A DNA stretch of 7,022 nt from BMS3B sp964501105 (GTDB taxonomy: Archaea > Hydrothermarchaeota > Hydrothermarchaeia > Hydrothermarchaeales > BMS3B), in the NCBI GenBank assembly GCA_964501105.1, contig CAZCRG010000093.1:1-7022 (forward strand), read 5' to 3'. The notes under the pieces are model-generated. The model did not search any database and was not told where the DNA came from. It worked only from the letters and a program-made list of their open reading frames with translations. Made by a program: the position numbers and the translations under genes. Positions 4,604-7,022 of the stretch are shown in pieces (the stretch's first letter is position 1; every line of letters begins with the position of its first letter).

Positions 4604-5802
4604 GGGCCCTTCTGATAATTCTCCTGTCACTGATAATAATCTCTCCTGTCCATGCAGAAAGAACTGGCGTGGAGATAGTGGCAGCAGGCTGGGGAGACAG
4701 CGGCACTTCAGAAGCTTTTCCTGGAGATGAGAACATCCCTCTTGTAATAAAAATAAAGAATGTGGACGCCTACGACCTTGGAGCATTGAGATGCACCCTG
4801 AGCTTTTCTCCACCCCTGTATTTTGAATATCTGGACAATGGCTCCAGGGTGAAGCAGAGCTTTCAGAAACTTACCCTTGGAGACCTGAGAACCAACGCCA
4901 CGGCCACGCTCAGATACACCATGAGCATAGACGAGAGGGCAGAACCGGGAATCTACAGAGCTGAGCTTGAGGTAGTCTATATAAACGACCTTGTGAGAAG
5001 GGATGTTTTTCCTGTTTACCTGAGAATTAGCTCTCCCTCAAAACTTGTGGTCGAGAATCTTTCGCTGAAGCCTGAGGTACCTCATCCTGGTGATGTGGTC
5101 TCTGCCGAGATAACACTAAAAAATGCTGGAAAAAGCAGACTTAGCCAGATTCAGTCAGAGCTCATGCTTAAAGAACCATTTATACCGGTGGGCTTTGGAA
5201 ACATTAAATATATCCATGCCTTAGATACTGGAGAGAGCTCAAAATTAAAATTCTCCTTCAGGGTAAATGGAGATGCTGAGTCTGGAGGTTATACCATTCC
5301 TCTCCTTATATATTACCGTGGGCCTTCAGGTAAAGCTCTAACAGAGAACTTTAGTCTTGGTATACTCATATCCTCTCCATCAGACTTCAGAATTGACAGC
5401 CTGAAATTCACGCCAGGGGCTGAGCTGAAAGAGGGCGTGCCTTCTCTTCCCTGCTGCAGGGATGTTGAGCTGGAGTTTGATGTGGTGAATGCTGCAGGGA
5501 GCGAAGCGAGATTTGTGGAGGTGAGCATAGAGCATGGGAAAAGCTACCACACCTATCCAGATAGAGTATATATTGGAACCCTGAGTCCAGATGACTTCTC
5601 TTCTGTAAAATTCACCCTCAAATTCAGTGGGGACACAGGATTCGTAAAAATTCCAGTAAAAATAGGATATACCGACAAAAACAACATTAAAAGAGAAGTC
5701 CAGAAGTATATAGAGATTTATGTTGAGGAGAAATCTGATTCCAGCAAAAAGAATAGCGAGGGCATACTGTCAAGATTCTTCAGGTGGCTACTGGGGTTTT
5801 AG
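4600..5802 (+). CDS. Exported COG1361-like protein with three Ig-like domains
   Basis: A TTG start overlaps the ATPase stop (TTGA) and is preceded by GAGGAGGTGG. The 400-aa product begins with a clear signal peptide, MRALLIILLSLIIISPVHA, with likely cleavage after residue 19. Three beta-rich domains of about 115 residues follow (about 21-144, 147-259, 261-376). Each has a P/G-rich entry, an LxNxG-like or VxNAxG strand (LKNAGKS at 173-179, VVNAAGS at 295-301) and a TxxFxF/VKFTLKF strand, which is the NEW3/CARDB-like pattern of COG1361 S-layer-related proteins. Domain 3 contains a vicinal Cys pair (285-286). The end is a charged linker (DSSKKNSEG) and an amphipathic tail ILSRFFRWLLGF, shorter than a normal membrane anchor. 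By position it replaces the MacA-like partner of bacterial MacB systems. A role as extracytoplasmic adaptor or substrate-binding component is inferred. Confidence 0.8.
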   Translation: MRALLIILLSLIIISPVHAERTGVEIVAAGWGDSGTSEAFPGDENIPLVIKIKNVDAYDLGALRCTLSFSPPLYFEYLDNGSRVKQSFQKLTLGDLRTNATATLRYTMSIDERAEPGIYRAELEVVYINDLVRRDVFPVYLRISSPSKLVVENLSLKPEVPHPGDVVSAEITLKNAGKSRLSQIQSELMLKEPFIPVGFGNIKYIHALDTGESSKLKFSFRVNGDAESGGYTIPLLIYYRGPSGKALTENFSLGILISSPSDFRIDSLKFTPGAELKEGVPSLPCCRDVELEFDVVNAAGSEARFVEVSIEHGKSYHTYPDRVYIGTLSPDDFSSVKFTLKFSGDTGFVKIPVKIGYTDKNNIKREVQKYIEIYVEEKSDSSKKNSEGILSRFFRWLLGF

Positions 5803-5805
5803 GGC

Positions 5806-7020
5806 ATGCTGGCTGAAATGGCAAAAATTGCGGTGAGAAATATCAAAAGAAGAAAGCTAAGAAGCTTTCTCACAATCCTTGGGATATCCGTTGGGATAAC
5901 TTCCATCCTTCTCTTTGTGTCTCTGGGCGAAGGGCTCAAAAACCTTGTTATATCTTCCTTTGGTGATGTGGGGAATGAACTTCTTGTAACTCCAGGGTTG
6001 GATAGGGAGACTGGAGAGCCTGTAAAGCTGACAGAGGACACCCTCAAAAAGATTGAGAAAATTGAAGGCGTCTCTCAGGCAGTTCCCAGGCTTCAGGGCT
6101 TCTTCTACATGAGCTACAGGGGAAAAACAGAGCCATGTATTGTCATTGGTGTGGATGCTGACATAGAAAGAAAGATTGGAGTGGAGACTATATCCGGGAG
6201 ATTTCTCAGGGGCAGTGATAAATTCTCTGCTGTTATTGGCTACAAAAGGCAGAACTTCTCTGATTCTGAAGTTACAATAAAGCCTGGAAGGTATATAATT
6301 CTTAAATCTCCTGAGGACGAGGATGAGTACAAATTCAGGGTTGTGGGGGTTCTTGGCGAAGGTGCTATGGCAGGAGAAATTTTCGCTGGAGGAGATAATG
6401 CTGTAGTGGTGCCCATAGAGACCCTGAAAAGGATGATGAAGAATAGAGATGAAATCTCTCAGATTGTGGTCATAGTTGAAAGTGCCGGGGATATCGACAG
6501 AATTTCTGAGGAAATTGAAAAAGTAGCTGATGTGAATGTAATAAGCATGAAAAAAGTTGTCAGGTCCATTGGAAGCTTCTTCAAAGCTGTTCAGGTCTTT
6601 CTCTTTGCTATTGGCTCCATAGCCCTGATTGTGGCAGGCTTCGGTATAATGAACACCATGCTCATGAGTCTCCTGGAGAGAACCAGAGAAATAGGAGTGC
6701 TCAAAGCCATAGGAGCCAGGAGAAAGGATGTGCTCATGATTTTTCTTATTGAAGCTGGATTTCTTGGGCTGACTGGCGGGGTACTGGGAACCCTGACAGG
6801 CCTTGTTGTGGCAAAGGCAGGTGGCTATGCAGTATCCCTTGCTCTGACAAAGGCTCTACATATGGAAAATGCCACGGGAATGGTGGCGATTATCTCAACA
6901 CCCCTCTGGCTGATTCCAGCTTTAATAGTTTTTTCTGTGTTGTCAAGTGTCATCTTCGGACTGTATCCTGCCTATAGGGCTTCCTCTCTTAACCCGGTAG
7001 AAGCTCTGAGGCATATTTAA
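5806..7020 (+). CDS. ABC transporter permease, MacB/FtsX family
   Basis: This 404-aa protein has the type VII layout: a basic cytoplasmic N-terminus (NIKRRKLRSFLTILGI), helix 1 near 18-40, a large extracytoplasmic domain of MacB_PCD type (about 41-262), then helices 2-4 near 263-289, 315-340 and 366-390 forming the FtsX domain. ERTREIGVLKAIGA (291-304) is the conserved coupling segment and the C-terminus YPAYRASSLNPVEALRHI is the classic family ending. The length matches MacB-like permeases that lack a fused ATPase. The ATG at 5806 lies 3 nt after the previous stop, with GGGG at 5792-5795 as a modest ribosome binding site; the ATG at 5818 is a weaker alternative. A dimer with two copies of the ATPase at 3929 is expected. 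The TAA stop is 2 nt from the window end. Confidence 0.93.
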   Translation: MLAEMAKIAVRNIKRRKLRSFLTILGISVGITSILLFVSLGEGLKNLVISSFGDVGNELLVTPGLDRETGEPVKLTEDTLKKIEKIEGVSQAVPRLQGFFYMSYRGKTEPCIVIGVDADIERKIGVETISGRFLRGSDKFSAVIGYKRQNFSDSEVTIKPGRYIILKSPEDEDEYKFRVVGVLGEGAMAGEIFAGGDNAVVVPIETLKRMMKNRDEISQIVVIVESAGDIDRISEEIEKVADVNVISMKKVVRSIGSFFKAVQVFLFAIGSIALIVAGFGIMNTMLMSLLERTREIGVLKAIGARRKDVLMIFLIEAGFLGLTGGVLGTLTGLVVAKAGGYAVSLALTKALHMENATGMVAIISTPLWLIPALIVFSVLSSVIFGLYPAYRASSLNPVEALRHI

Positions 7021-7022
7021 TT

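Noticed and set aside
1..7022. tRNA, rRNA, insertion sequence or transposase
   Set aside because: I saw no cloverleaf, rRNA-like stretch, transposase motifs or terminal inverted repeats on either strand.

Overview
The window reads as archaeal, probably euryarchaeal. Strong purine-rich ribosome binding sites of the form AGGAGGTGA occur beside a TATA/BRE core promoter that predicts a leaderless transcript. Arginine is mostly AGA/AGG. An ABC transporter operon with a COG1361-type (S-layer/NEW3-like) exported protein is common in Archaeoglobi and methanogen-related lineages. The genus cannot be fixed from the sequence alone.

There are two divergent transcription units. To the right (plus strand, 3929-7020) is a compact three-gene operon: a MacB/LolD-type ATPase, an exported protein with three Ig-like domains, and a MacB/FtsX-type permease. 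Together they look like a complete type VII ABC system whose extracytoplasmic partner is a COG1361-like protein. To the left (minus strand, 3641 down to 1) is a long co-directional run: a small basic winged-helix protein, an unrecognised hydrophobic 117-aa protein, a six-helix membrane protein, a SpoIIM (DUF95) protein, a Yip1-like protein broken by a frameshift, a broken mini-ORF, an intact Yip1 protein, and a decayed tail. Most genes in this run are joined by overlaps or very short gaps, and several stop codons lie inside the next gene's Shine-Dalgarno. This looks like an accessory membrane-protein cassette of unknown role.

The 287-bp divergent intergenic region holds the most striking structure. 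A fully A/T palindromic core (TTAATATTAA) recurs in exact 19-bp register, eight good copies plus a degenerate one at each end, with variable spacers that carry all the G/C. It sits between the two core promoters and next to the winged-helix gene, so an operator, centromere-like or iteron-like array is the natural reading.

The minus-strand cassette shows decay. A perfect 16-bp tandem duplication (1679-1710) shifts the frame of the Yip1-like gene; deleting one copy restores a coherent 204-aa protein with a good Shine-Dalgarno. A mini-ORF at 1118-1026 has an in-frame TAA. At the left edge there is a remnant of a second winged-helix C-terminus (32 of 42 nt identical to the 3' end of the first), followed by two small SD-led ORFs, the last interrupted by an in-frame TGA. 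This suggests the cassette was once present in two tandem copies and one has eroded.
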